Source: Parvibaculaceae bacterium Mf 1.05b.01 (GTDB lineage: Bacteria > Pseudomonadota > Alphaproteobacteria > Parvibaculales > Parvibaculaceae). Taken from it: a stretch of DNA of 64,000 nucleotides. This document shows, in pieces, positions 37,969-47,584 of this stretch (position 1 is the first letter of the stretch; the number at the start of each line of letters is the position of its first letter). Position numbers and translations under genes: made by a program. The stretch is taken from positions 2,074,245 through 2,138,244 of the forward strand of contig BAOK01000001.1 of assembly GCA_000509225.1 (NCBI GenBank), given 5' to 3'. The notes under the pieces were generated by a model, which saw nothing but the letters and a program-made list of their open reading frames with translations, ran no database searches and was not told the origin of the DNA.

Positions 37969-38646
37969 CTATTCCGCAGGTTGTTTTTGCGATTCTGTCT
38001 TGGGGCCCATCATCTTGGCAAACGCGTCTTCCAGCTCCGCGACTACGCGGCCAACAGCGGGGTCTTCCAGAGTTTTCGTGAAGTAATTATGGATTAGGGG
38101 CGTTTCACACAAGACACATTCACGACCAAAGAGAGGCGTGATGTTGGACGCGAAAAACAGCATCGGCACAAGCGTACAATCCGCCAAACTCAACCTGTCG
38201 CCGACAGCATATTTCGAGCCATCAACATAGTGCGCCAGCCAGGCCATTGCCTTATCCAGCTCACCAAACATGTATTGAACGAGCTTCGGGTCTCGGCCCT
38301 TCGGGTTTACCTGCCCAAAAAGCTTGCCCAAGGGCATCATGAGATAGAGATCCCCGATACGCGAAAGAAGTCGCACCTGTGCGCGTTCTGCAGGGTCAGC
38401 GGGCAGAAGCGGCACATCCGTTTCCATCTCTTCAAGATATTCCGCGATGACCTGAGACTCCGGCAGAATCAGGCCGTCGACGTCAAGTACGGGCACTTTT
38501 TTGAGCGGCGTCAGACGGGCGAACTCCTCCGGACTGAGGGTCTCAAACGGGCTCACGGCTTCGAAATCGAGGCCTTTTGCGTACATTTGCATGCGACACC
38601 TGGCCGAATAGGGCGACAGCTGCGCGTTGTAGAGTTTGTATGCCAT
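37969..38646 (-). CDS. Glutathione S-transferase family protein
   Basis: The 225-residue protein has an N-terminal thioredoxin fold beginning LYNAQLSPYSARCRMQMY (Ser/Cys in the usual active-site region), KKVPVLDVDGLILPESQVIAEYLEE (cis-Pro and ESxxI glutathione motif) and a helical C-terminal domain with YAVGDRLSLADCTLVPML. This is a cytosolic GST; substrate unknown. The tail is a hydrophilic TESQKQPAE. It lies after the terminator of the acyl-CoA dehydrogenase gene. Confidence 0.9.
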   Translation of the reverse strand: MAYKLYNAQLSPYSARCRMQMYAKGLDFEAVSPFETLSPEEFARLTPLKKVPVLDVDGLILPESQVIAEYLEEMETDVPLLPADPAERAQVRLLSRIGDLYLMMPLGKLFGQVNPKGRDPKLVQYMFGELDKAMAWLAHYVDGSKYAVGDRLSLADCTLVPMLFFASNITPLFGRECVLCETPLIHNYFTKTLEDPAVGRVVAELEDAFAKMMGPKTESQKQPAE

Positions 38647-38689
38647 TTCTTCCTCCCATCCCCGTTTGCCAATATAGGGGGTGCCAATG

Positions 38690-38727
38690 AAAAAGGCGGC
38701 CGTACCCCCATGTGGAGCCGACCGCCT
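38690..38727 (-). terminator. Rho-independent terminator after the acyl-CoA dehydrogenase
   Basis: On the minus strand AGGCGGTCG pairs with CGGCCGCCT (complement of 38719-38727 and 38694-38702; one T-G wobble) and is followed by TTTTT. It ends transcription from 38793 before the GST gene. Confidence 0.7.
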
Positions 38728-38792
38728 GATTCTTCAAGGCCTTAAAGACATTTGTGACCTATTGACTGTCACTTGATTGTCCCTGGGGCCGA

Positions 38793-40031
38793 TTACTCGG
38801 CCGCGGCCTTTAGCTGTTCCTTGTGCTTGCGAAACTCCAGTTTCGCAATGGTGCGTGCATGTACTTCATCGGGACCATCTGCCAAGCGCAGCGTCCGCAT
38901 GCCGGAGTACATTTTGGCAAGACCGAAGTCAGACGTCACACCGCCACCACCATGTGCCTGAATGGCATCGTCGATGATCTGCAGCGCAATATTTGGAGCA
39001 TGCACCTTGATCATGGCGATTTCAGCCCGAGCAACCTTGTTGCCGACTGTGTCCATCATGTACGCCGCTTTCAGCGTCAGCAGACGGGCACATTCAATGT
39101 CGATCCGCGCACGTGCAATCCGCTCTTCCCATACGGAATGTTCTGCAACAGTTTTGCCGAAGGCAGTCCGGGACAGGAGACGCTGGCACATTTTTTCAAG
39201 TGCACGTTCTGCAACACCAATGGTGCGCATGCAGTGGTGAATACGACCAGGGCCAAGCCGGCCTTGTGAAATCTCAAAGCCACGGCCTTCACCCAGAACA
39301 ATGTTCTCAGCTGGGACGCGAACATCTTTGAGGATCACTTCGGCATGACCATGCGGCGCATCGTCATAACCGAAAACCGGCAGCATACGGACCACTTCAA
39401 CGCCAGGCGCATCCATTGGAACGATGATCTGAGATTGCTGACGGTAGAGGTCCGCATCAGGATCCGTTTTACCCATCACAATCGCAACAACGCAGCGTGG
39501 ATCACCAACGCCCGACGACCACCATTTGCGGCCATTGATGACGTAATCATCGCCATCGCGTTCAATCCGTGTTTCGATGTTTGTGGCATCCGAAGACGCA
39601 ACAAGCGGTTCAGTCATCAGGAAGGCGGACCGGATTTCGCCGTTGAGCAGCGGCTGAAGATATTTCTCCTTCAGTCCTTCGCTCGCATAGCGCTCAAATA
39701 CTTCCATGTTGCCCGTGTCCGGCGCGGAGCAGTTGAATACCTCCGATGCCCAGCCTACGCGGCCCATGATTTCACAGAGAGGTGCGTATTCGAGGTTGGT
39801 CAGACCACCACCGAGCTCTGATTCCGGCAGGAACAGGTTCCAGAGGCCAGCTTCCTTGGCCTTTGGCTTCAGGTCTTCCAGAATCTGCGGTACCTGCCAT
39901 GGATTGCCTTCTGCGCGGAAAGCGTCCATTTGGTCGTTATAGGTTTTCTCATTTGGATGAATGTGAGCGTCCATAAACGCCTCAAGGCGGTCAATCAGCT
40001 CACGAGTCTTGTCTGAATAGGCAAAATCCAT
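38793..40031 (-). CDS. Acyl-CoA dehydrogenase, ACAD11-like
   Basis: The 412-residue flavoprotein has the acyl-CoA dehydrogenase fold: [16 protein letters not shown] (FAD loop), [17 protein letters not shown], and the C-terminal [20 protein letters not shown] and [17 protein letters not shown], the latter typical of the ACAD10/11 group. It oxidises an acyl-CoA and passes electrons to ETF. ATG 40031 has AAGGAAG upstream; the frame runs on to 40307 without support. The presence of two ACAD10/11-type kinases 3-5 kb away suggests a split version of the eukaryotic fusion. Confidence 0.94.
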   Translation of the reverse strand: MDFAYSDKTRELIDRLEAFMDAHIHPNEKTYNDQMDAFRAEGNPWQVPQILEDLKPKAKEAGLWNLFLPESELGGGLTNLEYAPLCEIMGRVGWASEVFNCSAPDTGNMEVFERYASEGLKEKYLQPLLNGEIRSAFLMTEPLVASSDATNIETRIERDGDDYVINGRKWWSSGVGDPRCVVAIVMGKTDPDADLYRQQSQIIVPMDAPGVEVVRMLPVFGYDDAPHGHAEVILKDVRVPAENIVLGEGRGFEISQGRLGPGRIHHCMRTIGVAERALEKMCQRLLSRTAFGKTVAEHSVWEERIARARIDIECARLLTLKAAYMMDTVGNKVARAEIAMIKVHAPNIALQIIDDAIQAHGGGGVTSDFGLAKMYSGMRTLRLADGPDEVHARTIAKLEFRKHKEQLKAAAE

Positions 40032-40188
40032 CGGACTTCCTTTCATGTTCTTATGATGTTCTATGGGAAGCCATTGGCTGGCCCCCCGGTTCCAATACCA
40101 ATGGGGGCATATTAGCTCGTTGCCCTCCTGGAAGCACGCAAAAGAGTCTTTTGGGCGGGCCTCTGTGGGTGAGCCATTTAGTCGCTCT

Positions 40189-40653
40189 CTAGCTGCGGCG
40201 GGCTGCGAAAAACTGCCTAAGCAGCTCACTGGCCGGCCCTTCGGACAATCCGCCATAGACCTCTGGTGCGTGATGGCAGGTGGGCTGACCAAAAAAGCGG
40301 GGACCATTGTCTACAGCGCCGCCCTTCGGGTCCTCAGCGCCGTAATAGAGACGCCTGATGCGCGCAAAGGAGATCGCGCCAGCGCACATGGCACAGGGCT
40401 CCAAGGTGACATAGAGATCGCAACCGATCAGCCTTTCGCTCCCCAGGCGCTCCGCCGCCGCGCGAATGGCAAGAATCTCTGCGTGGGCTGTTGGATCTTT
40501 GAGCTCCACGATCCGGTTGCCGGCTGTGGCCAAAAGCTCCCCATCCGCGCTGAGGATCACCGCCCCCACAGGCACTTCGCCCCGGCCTGCCGCGGCTTCT
40601 GCCGCCGCGAGGGCGATGGCCATGGGTGTATCTGTCGTCTCGTCGGTGCTCAT
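40189..40653 (-). CDS. tadA: tRNA adenosine(34) deaminase
   Basis: The 154-residue zinc deaminase makes inosine 34 in tRNA-Arg. The active-site motifs are [12 protein letters not shown] (HAE) and [17 protein letters not shown] (PCxxC), followed by [15 protein letters not shown], which favours TadA over general cytosine deaminases. ATG 40653 gives a sensible start; the frame extends to 40689. It is divergent from the pseudouridine synthase gene. Confidence 0.93.
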   Translation of the reverse strand: MSTDETTDTPMAIALAAAEAAAGRGEVPVGAVILSADGELLATAGNRIVELKDPTAHAEILAIRAAAERLGSERLIGCDLYVTLEPCAMCAGAISFARIRRLYYGAEDPKGGAVDNGPRFFGQPTCHHAPEVYGGLSEGPASELLRQFFAARRS

Positions 40654-40727
40654 GGCCGGACCCTGCCGTGTCCCCTCACCAGCCGTCAAGCTTTCCTGGG
40701 TGGCGCCTGAGTGCTATGCACCCTCTT

Positions 40728-41792
40728 ATGACGGACAACAAAGACCCATCAGCTGAGCCCCCAGAAGCAGCAAAAACACCGCAGGGTGAGCGGATCGCCA
40801 AAGTGCTCGCGCGCGCTGGCGTCTGCTCGAGGCGGGATGCAGAGCGGATGATAGAAGCCGGGCGCATTTCGGTGAACGGTGTGCTGCTGACGAGCCCTGC
40901 CCTCAACGTCACCTCAACAGACAAAATCATTGTGGATGGCAAGCCTTTGCCCTCCAGAGAACCCACACGGCTCTGGCGCTACCACAAACCCCGCGGCAAG
41001 GTCACAACGGCCCGCGATCCAGAGGGGCGCCCCACGGTTTTTGACGCACTGCCCAAGGATCTACCCCGGGTCATCAGCATTGGGCGCCTTGATGTGAATA
41101 CGGAGGGGCTGTTGCTCCTTACCAATGATGGAGAGCTCGCTCGCAAGCTTGAGCTTCCTTCTACCGGATGGGCTCGGCGCTACCGGGTGCGCGCCTATGG
41201 CCGGACAGACCAGGCGAAGCTTGACGCGCTCCAAAAAGGGATCGAAGTCGACGGCATTCGCTATGGCCCCATCCAGGCACGACTTGAGCGCGACCAAGGG
41301 ACCAATGTCTGGATCAACATGACTCTTCGGGAAGGCAAAAATCGAGAAATCAAGCGGGTGCTTGAGAAACTCGGGCTTGATGTGAACCGCCTTATCCGAA
41401 CGTCCTATGGCCCCTTCCAACTGGGCGATCTGGAGGAAGGCGTTGTGCAAGAGGTCCCTGAGCGCGTTTTGATGGATCAGCTAGGGGAAACAGACCGTCA
41501 AAAAAATGCCGATCAGACAGGTCGCGCGAAGAAAAATTCGACTGACAAAAACACATCCGGAACTCGGGGCACACGAAGCGGTGGCAAAAAACCGTTCGGC
41601 AAGAAACCTCTTGGAAAGAAGCCGATCAGCAAACAGTCTGATGGGGACAGGCCAGCAGGCAAAGGCCCTACAAAAAAGACAAGCATGACGAAGAAGGCCG
41701 GCTCAAAACCAGGATCGAAGCCTGGATCAAAATCTGGATCAAAATTTGGGCCAAGGCCAGGAACGGGAAAGAATGCGGATCGTCGGCGGTGA
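40728..41792 (+). CDS. rluB: RluB/RsuA-family 23S rRNA pseudouridine synthase
   Basis: The product of about 354 residues has an N-terminal S4 domain (RIAKVLARAGVCSRRDAERMI, GRISVNGV), the catalytic GRLDVNTEGLLLLTNDGELARKL with the active aspartate, and REGKNREIKRVLEKLGLDVNRLIRTSYGP. It probably modifies U2605 of 23S rRNA. The C-terminal 90 residues are a basic low-complexity tail of Lys, Gly and Ser with GSKPGSKPGSKSGSK repeats, absent from E. coli RluB. ATG 40716 or 40728 may be used. The rsmD start lies inside its end. Confidence 0.92.
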   Translation: MTDNKDPSAEPPEAAKTPQGERIAKVLARAGVCSRRDAERMIEAGRISVNGVLLTSPALNVTSTDKIIVDGKPLPSREPTRLWRYHKPRGKVTTARDPEGRPTVFDALPKDLPRVISIGRLDVNTEGLLLLTNDGELARKLELPSTGWARRYRVRAYGRTDQAKLDALQKGIEVDGIRYGPIQARLERDQGTNVWINMTLREGKNREIKRVLEKLGLDVNRLIRTSYGPFQLGDLEEGVVQEVPERVLMDQLGETDRQKNADQTGRAKKNSTDKNTSGTRGTRSGGKKPFGKKPLGKKPISKQSDGDRPAGKGPTKKTSMTKKAGSKPGSKPGSKSGSKFGPRPGTGKNADRRR

Positions 41793-42342
41793 GTTAAGAG
41801 GCCGGAAGCTCCAGAACCCGACCGATGACCGGGTTCGTCCGACGAGTGACCGCATACGCGAAGCCCTTTTTAATGTGCTCGCGCACGGGAATTTTGGTGA
41901 CTTCTCGCTCCAGAACGCCCGGGTGCTTGATCTCTTCGCAGGAACCGGTGCGCTCGGTCTTGAGGCTGTTTCTAGAGGTGCCCCGTTTGCGCTCTTTGTG
42001 GACGATCACACGGCCTCACGCGGCCTCATTCGGACCAATGCAGAAGAGCTTGGCGTTACTGGGTGCATCAAGCTCTATAAGCGCGACGCCACAAAGCTTG
42101 GGCCGCGACCAACAAGTGCAGGTCCAGCCTTTAATCTCGTCTTCGCAGACCCACCCTATGGCAAGGGCCTCGGCGAAAAGGCGCTCGCTGCAGCGCTTGA
42201 AGGGGATTGGATTGCGCCGAATGCATTGATCGTTCTGGAAGAAGATCGCGACCAGACCCTTTCGCCGCCACCGGGTTTTGTGGAGGTGGACCGACGCACC
42301 TATGCCACAACCCAAATCCTTATGATGCAGCTGGCAACCTAA
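41773..42342 (+). CDS. rsmD: 16S rRNA (guanine966-N2)-methyltransferase
   Basis: The 189-residue methyltransferase begins MRIVGGELRGRKL, has RPTSDRIREALFNVLAHG, the SAM motif VLDLFAGTGALGLEAVSRGA and the catalytic FADPPYGKG (DPPY). It modifies G966 of 16S rRNA. ATG 41773 follows GGGAAAGA and overlaps the last 20 bases of the pseudouridine synthase gene, making a coupled rRNA-modification pair. Confidence 0.95.
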   Translation: MRIVGGELRGRKLQNPTDDRVRPTSDRIREALFNVLAHGNFGDFSLQNARVLDLFAGTGALGLEAVSRGAPFALFVDDHTASRGLIRTNAEELGVTGCIKLYKRDATKLGPRPTSAGPAFNLVFADPPYGKGLGEKALAAALEGDWIAPNALIVLEEDRDQTLSPPPGFVEVDRRTYATTQILMMQLAT

Positions 42343-42395
42343 TCCACTGACCTCCCTCAAGCGTATACACTCTCAGCAGCTAGCGAGGGGTTTCC

Positions 42396-42986
42396 ATGGG
42401 CCAGAACACTGAACCAGTCCGACTATATTTCGCATTCCGTAGCCCTTATTCCTGGATGGCAACGGAGCGGATCGCGCAGGAAGGGATCGCGATTGATCCG
42501 GTCGCCTTCATAAAACCCCCAGCTGACACGCCGCCGCCCAATCCCATTACCAGCCCGGCCAAAGGTGCCTATGTGGCAAAGGATGTGGTGCGCCTTGCCA
42601 AACGTCTCGGCTTCGATTTTGCCTTGCCAGACCCGTTCGATATTGATTTCGTGCGACCCAATAATGTCTTTCGGCTTGCAAAAGAGGAAGACAAGGCGCT
42701 TGCCTTTATGTTGGCTGCCTATCGGGCCCGTTTTGTCGGGGGCCTGAATATCTCTGAAGATGATGTTCTTTGTGACATTGCTGTTGAGGCTGGGCTTGAT
42801 CCGGATGCCACGCTGGTTGCCGCCGATAGCACCGACCTTCGCGCGCGCTCATGCATGGAGCTTGAAAAGACGTTGGAAATCGACCGACCGTTTGGCGTCC
42901 CGTTTTTTGTCTATCAGGGAGAACCCTTCTGGGGTCAGGACCGGATTGATCTTCTGCTTGAAGCAGTACGACGCGCCGAGGCTTAA
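42396..42986 (+). CDS. DsbA-family/2-hydroxychromene-2-carboxylate isomerase-like protein
   Basis: The 196-residue thioredoxin-fold protein has [18 protein letters not shown] at the start, where Ser replaces the CxxC active site, and [30 protein letters not shown] and [20 protein letters not shown]. These match kappa-class GST-like isomerases (2-hydroxychromene-2-carboxylate isomerase). A glutathione-dependent isomerisation is likely, with unknown substrate. Its stop codon overlaps that of the convergent mutL gene. Confidence 0.85.
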   Translation: MGQNTEPVRLYFAFRSPYSWMATERIAQEGIAIDPVAFIKPPADTPPPNPITSPAKGAYVAKDVVRLAKRLGFDFALPDPFDIDFVRPNNVFRLAKEEDKALAFMLAAYRARFVGGLNISEDDVLCDIAVEAGLDPDATLVAADSTDLRARSCMELEKTLEIDRPFGVPFFVYQGEPFWGQDRIDLLLEAVRRAEA

Positions 42987-44848
42987 CGCCGTCCGAAGAG
43001 CCGCTCGATATCTGCGAGCTTGAGCTCCACATAGGTCGGGCGCCCGTGGTTGCACTGCCCTGAATGAGGTGTCGCTTCCATCTCGCGCAAGAGGGCGTTC
43101 ATTTCTTCTGCCGTCAGGCGACGCCCTGCCCTGACAGATCCGTGACAGGCAATGGTGCTGCAAACATCTTCCAGCCGTTCCTTGAGAGACAAGGCCTCAT
43201 CAAGTTCTGTCAGGTCATCTGCCAGGTCCCGCACGAGACCTGTCACATTGAGCTTGCCCAGAAGTGCCGGTGTTTCCCGCACAACGACAGCCCCCTCACC
43301 AAACTTCTCAAGCACAAACCCAAGTTCTGCAAGATCCTCCGCGCGGCGCGCCAGGCGATCGGCGGCGTCGCCTTCCAGTTCCACAACTTCGGGGATTAAG
43401 AGCATCTGCCGGGTAAGCCCATTGGCAGCAATGGCTTCCTTCATCCGCTCATACACGAGACGCTCATGGGCCGCGTGCTGATCCACAATGACGATGCCAT
43501 CTGCGGTTTGGGCCACGACATAGGTCTCATGCAACTGTCCTCGTGCAACACCTAAGGGACGCGCCTCCAGCGCCTGTGACTGGATATTCTCCGGTTCCAC
43601 ACGGGCACTGGTGCCAAAACCGCTGCCCCAGTCTGCCTGGGGCGCTTGTTGATGAGGCATTTGCGCGGAAGCGTGGGCCTGCAGGGCAGAGGATGATGGC
43701 ACCCAATCGCGCGCGCCATCCTGCCAGCCTGAACCGGCGGGAGACCCGGCAGCCCCGCCCTGGGCGCTGCCCGGAAACTCTGCTTGAATGGCGCCCAAGG
43801 CGGTTTCAGCCACGGTGGTGGATGCTCGGTGACCTGCCTCTGCCAGTGCTTGACGCAGTGCGCCGACAATCAACCCGCGGACAAGCCCCGCGTCGCGGAA
43901 GCGCACTTCGGTTTTTGCCGGATGTACATTGACGTCCACAAGTGCTGGGTCGATTTCCAGAAAGAGCGCGACAACGGGATGCCGGTTGCGCGCCAAGAAA
44001 TCCATATAAGCCCCACGCACCGCTCCGGTAAGCAGCTTGTCACGTACCGGGCGCCCGTTCACAAACAGATACTGGTATTGTGCTGTCCCGCGGTTAAACG
44101 TTGGCAGGCCCGCATAGCCGGTGAGCCGCACCCCTTCGCGCTCTGCATCAACGCGAAGCGCATTCGCCGCAAAATCATTGCCCATGATGCCGGACAGTCG
44201 CGAGAGGCGCGCTTCAAAGAGATCCCCTTGGGCAGGCGGCAGGCGCAGCAGATTGCGATCACCGCTTGTAAGGGAAAAGCCGACGGTCTCATGGGCCATC
44301 GCCAACCGTTTCACAACATCCGACACAGCCTGGGTTTCGGCCCCTTCGGATTTCAGGAACTTCAACCGGGCGGGCGTCGCGAAAAACAGATCACGCACCT
44401 CAATGCGCGTGCCTTCCGGCCCGGCTGCCGGTTCAACCGACCCAAGCGTCCCGCCTTCGACGGTCAGCTTAGAGGCTGTGTCGGCGGCCGCATCGCGTGT
44501 GGTGATGCTGAGCCGGGCAACGGCGCCAATAGACGGCAGGGCCTCACCGCGAAAACCCAGCGTGTCGATGTCATGCAGATCTTCGCGACCGGTCTCATCC
44601 TGCTTCAGCTTTGAGGTTGCATGACGCTCAACAGCGGTGAGCAGGTCTTCGGGTGACATGCCGCAGCCATCATCGGACACCCGAATGAGGTCGCGTCCGC
44701 CACTGACAACAACTATGTCGATTTGGCCCGAGCCTGCATCGATGGCGTTTTCGACAAGTTCTTTAACCGCGCTCGCAGGCCGCTCGACCACTTCACCTGC
44801 CGCGATGCGGTTGATGGTTCCTTCACTAAGACGTCTGACCTTGTTCAT
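42983..44848 (-). CDS. mutL: DNA mismatch repair protein MutL (endonuclease type)
   Basis: The 621-residue protein has the GHKL ATPase motifs [27 protein letters not shown] and [13 protein letters not shown], a linker rich in Ala, Gly, Ser and Gln at about 350-420, and a C-terminal domain with the endonuclease motif [12 protein letters not shown] plus a [12 protein letters not shown] zinc-side motif. The latter marks it as a nicking MutL, as expected where MutH is absent. It acts with MutS. It overlaps pgi by 4 bases. Confidence 0.96.
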   Translation of the reverse strand: MNKVRRLSEGTINRIAAGEVVERPASAVKELVENAIDAGSGQIDIVVVSGGRDLIRVSDDGCGMSPEDLLTAVERHATSKLKQDETGREDLHDIDTLGFRGEALPSIGAVARLSITTRDAAADTASKLTVEGGTLGSVEPAAGPEGTRIEVRDLFFATPARLKFLKSEGAETQAVSDVVKRLAMAHETVGFSLTSGDRNLLRLPPAQGDLFEARLSRLSGIMGNDFAANALRVDAEREGVRLTGYAGLPTFNRGTAQYQYLFVNGRPVRDKLLTGAVRGAYMDFLARNRHPVVALFLEIDPALVDVNVHPAKTEVRFRDAGLVRGLIVGALRQALAEAGHRASTTVAETALGAIQAEFPGSAQGGAAGSPAGSGWQDGARDWVPSSSALQAHASAQMPHQQAPQADWGSGFGTSARVEPENIQSQALEARPLGVARGQLHETYVVAQTADGIVIVDQHAAHERLVYERMKEAIAANGLTRQMLLIPEVVELEGDAADRLARRAEDLAELGFVLEKFGEGAVVVRETPALLGKLNVTGLVRDLADDLTELDEALSLKERLEDVCSTIACHGSVRAGRRLTAEEMNALLREMEATPHSGQCNHGRPTYVELKLADIERLFGRR

Positions 44849-46164
44849 GTCGCCGACCCACCGCTGTCCGCCAGGTAGTCGCGCGCCAGAATTTTTCCTT
44901 CTTCAACGGCCGGCTGATCAAACGGGTCGACACCCAACATATCCGCCACAAGAATTGTTTCGAGCATGAAGTGCATGAGGAGTGCGCCCATGCTTTCTTC
45001 ATTTAGCGTCGCTACATTCAGGTGCCGGACTGGGCGACCATTTTTTGCCAGCGTCGCAAGCGTTGCGCGTTGTTCCGCGTCCAGCAGATCCCCCATTGTG
45101 GTTCCTGCATAGGCCCTTAAAGGGCCTGCGGCAAAATCAGAGACGGGCAGAGGTCCCTCGCCCTTCACGTCGCGTGTAATGATGGTGTGGAGCTTGTCGT
45201 TCGGGCCCGCGAGGTAGAGCTGAAGCTGGCTGTGCTGATCGACAGGGCCCACTCCAGCGAGCGGCGTCAGGCCTTTGCCCTCTTTTCCAAGGCTTTCCCC
45301 CCAAAGCTGCCGAAACCAAAGACCAAAGCGCTGCAAGCGGTCGTCATAGGAAGTGAGTGCGCTCAAACTTACGCCGCGCTGCGCCAGCAATCCCACAGTC
45401 GTCGCGGCACAGAGCACGACCGGCGATTTTTCGTCCGATAGAGTGGCGTCCAGCGTGCTCGCGGCCCCCAACCTCAGCCTCAGACCATCTATGCCCAACA
45501 GCTCTGCCGGTAAAAGCCCCGTATTGCTCAAAACCGAGAAACGCCCCCCTACGTCGGCATGATCAAGGGTCGGCAGGCCATGATTGTTCGCAACCTGGCG
45601 AAGTGGATTGCTATCACCAGGGCTCGTCAGCGCGAAAAAATGGTGCGCCAGATGTTCGCCGCTGCCTGCTTGTTCAATCGCTGTCATTGCTGCCAGCATC
45701 TGGGTCAGTGGCTCCGCTGTGCCGCCAGACTTTGAGACTATCAGGAACCGTGTGGTTCGCAGATCGCACGAGGCAAGCAAACGCTCAAATGTCAGCGGAT
45801 CGAGGTTTTCCGGCAGATGCACTGTCGGGCGATTATCAGCGGACTGGTATCCCGGCAGGCCCCACCCTTTCAGTTGGGCCAAGGCCTGAGCACCGAGGCT
45901 GGACCCCCCAATACCCAGGATCACCAGATCGGTCGTGTCTTTCGTGAGGGCCGCCGCGAAGACTTTCACGTCTGCGAGGTCATCGCGCTCAGAGGGAAGC
46001 TGTGTGAGCATCAGCTCACCTGCTGCGTGCTTCTGTTTCAGGCGCTTTGCTGCGCCTTCTGCCTGCTTGAGAGCCGCATCGAAAGCAGATCCCGTCAGCC
46101 CGCCGGTCCCGATCTCTGCTTCCAGAGTCTGGCTGATATCACATGCGTAATAGGGCTTTGTCAT
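44845..46164 (-). CDS. pgi: Glucose-6-phosphate isomerase
   Basis: The 439-residue enzyme interconverts glucose 6-phosphate and fructose 6-phosphate. Signatures are [33 protein letters not shown] (sugar-phosphate loop) and the C-terminal [16 protein letters not shown] with the conserved glutamine and lysine region. It is of the shorter bacterial type, about 440 residues rather than 550. The mutL ATG overlaps its stop. The upstream gap to the M16 gene is 76 bases. Confidence 0.94.
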   Translation of the reverse strand: MTKPYYACDISQTLEAEIGTGGLTGSAFDAALKQAEGAAKRLKQKHAAGELMLTQLPSERDDLADVKVFAAALTKDTTDLVILGIGGSSLGAQALAQLKGWGLPGYQSADNRPTVHLPENLDPLTFERLLASCDLRTTRFLIVSKSGGTAEPLTQMLAAMTAIEQAGSGEHLAHHFFALTSPGDSNPLRQVANNHGLPTLDHADVGGRFSVLSNTGLLPAELLGIDGLRLRLGAASTLDATLSDEKSPVVLCAATTVGLLAQRGVSLSALTSYDDRLQRFGLWFRQLWGESLGKEGKGLTPLAGVGPVDQHSQLQLYLAGPNDKLHTIITRDVKGEGPLPVSDFAAGPLRAYAGTTMGDLLDAEQRATLATLAKNGRPVRHLNVATLNEESMGALLMHFMLETILVADMLGVDPFDQPAVEEGKILARDYLADSGGSAT

Positions 46165-46240
46165 GAGAATCGCAGTTGCGCCGATTTGAGGAGGACTGAG
46201 CCTACCTAAATCACTATGAGCAAGCCAGTCGGGCGGCCAA

Positions 46241-47584
46241 TCAGTTGGCTTCTAAGCCTTCTGGCTGACCCACAACGGTCACGATAAGGTTTTCAGGCCC
46301 CAGCAAGCGTTTTGCGACACGCTTGATATCGTCTTGTGTCACCGCCTCGATCAAGCCATTGCGCCGGGTAATATAGTCAATTCCCAGATCGGCTTCCTGA
46401 ATGGCGATCAGCTGGCCAGCGATTTTGTCGTTGGTGTCAAACCGCAGCGGGTAGGAACCGGTCAAATAGGTCTTTGCGTCCGCCAGCTCTTTCTCCGTGA
46501 CCCCTTCAGCCGCCAGCCGCGCGATCTCAGCGCGGATGACGTCCAGAGATTCAGATACGCGTTCATTCTCAGTGGCCACCTGCCCAATAAAGAGCGCGGC
46601 ATGGCGGAGTGGATAGAGATAGGTTGCAACGGAGTAAGCAAGGCCGCGCTTCTCGCGCACTTCGGTCATAAGACGGGAAGAAAAGCCGCCACCGCCCAGA
46701 ATGTAATTCATGACATAGGCGGGAATGAAGTCATCATCCTCTCGGGCGATACCTGCATGACCAAACAGGACCACGCTTTGCGGCATGTTCCGCTCAATGA
46801 TCTGCAATTGAGCCTCGGGGTTAACTTCCGCAAGGGCAACTTCCTCTAGAGGTGTCGCATCGGACAGGCCACCAAAGACATCATCAAGGAGCTCGCTCAG
46901 GGCTTCGGGCCCAATATCCCCAACGACGGCAATATTGACATTGTCTTTTGCAAAGAGGCGCTCCCGATGAGCAATGAGATCATCGCGACCAAGCGTGGCA
47001 ATGCTGTCCAGTGTCCCCTTAGAGGGACGCGTATAAGGATGGTCGGCAAGCGCCGTGCTGTACCAAGCATCAGCGGCAATTTTGTCGGGGCTTTCGGCAT
47101 CTCTTAGGATTGCCACCTTCAACTGACCCCGGATCTGCTCGATGGGCCCTTGATCAAATCGTGGTTCGGTCAATGCGAACCTCAGAAGCTCGACAGCTTC
47201 TTCCCGATTTTCGGTCAGGGTTTTGAAGGATAGGGACAATCTGTCTCTGCTTGCCCGAAACGATAGATTGGCGGCAAGGCGCTCAAGCTCACCCTGAAAG
47301 GCCTGGCTCTCAAGGTCGCCGGCGCCTTCATTCATGAGCCCAGCCATCATGTAGGTGAGGCCTGCCTTGTCTTCGGGGTCCTGAAGGGTGCCATTTTCCC
47401 ATGCGGCTTCAATCACGACAAATGGAAGCGAATGTTCTTCAACGAGCCAGGCCGTAATTCCACCTGGACTGGTGACTTCCTGTATTTCCGTCGCTGCAAA
47501 GGCGGGAGGTGTTGCACCCAGAGTGAGGGTGCCAATGGCAACGCTGCCCATAACCGCCAGCGATTTGGTGATCTGCATGAACAT
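46241..47584 (-). CDS. M16 family peptidase-like subunit lacking the zinc motif
   Basis: The 447-residue exported protein (signal peptide about 1-30) has the M16 double domain, including YILGGGGFSSRLMTEVREKRGLAYSV, the Arg/Tyr substrate-carboxylate site of beta-subunit partners. The position of HxxEH is occupied by GLTYMMAGLMNEGAG, so the zinc ligands are lost. By analogy with other two-subunit M16 proteases, it should pair with the active subunit whose stop overlaps its start by one base, and act in the periplasm. Confidence 0.92.
   Translation of the reverse strand: MFMQITKSLAVMGSVAIGTLTLGATPPAFAATEIQEVTSPGGITAWLVEEHSLPFVVIEAAWENGTLQDPEDKAGLTYMMAGLMNEGAGDLESQAFQGELERLAANLSFRASRDRLSLSFKTLTENREEAVELLRFALTEPRFDQGPIEQIRGQLKVAILRDAESPDKIAADAWYSTALADHPYTRPSKGTLDSIATLGRDDLIAHRERLFAKDNVNIAVVGDIGPEALSELLDDVFGGLSDATPLEEVALAEVNPEAQLQIIERNMPQSVVLFGHAGIAREDDDFIPAYVMNYILGGGGFSSRLMTEVREKRGLAYSVATYLYPLRHAALFIGQVATENERVSESLDVIRAEIARLAAEGVTEKELADAKTYLTGSYPLRFDTNDKIAGQLIAIQEADLGIDYITRRNGLIEAVTQDDIKRVAKRLLGPENLIVTVVGQPEGLEAN

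Noticed and set aside
43784-44614. 276-residue plus-strand frame opposite mutL
   Set aside because: Antisense shadow of a conserved gene; no ribosome binding site or family motif.
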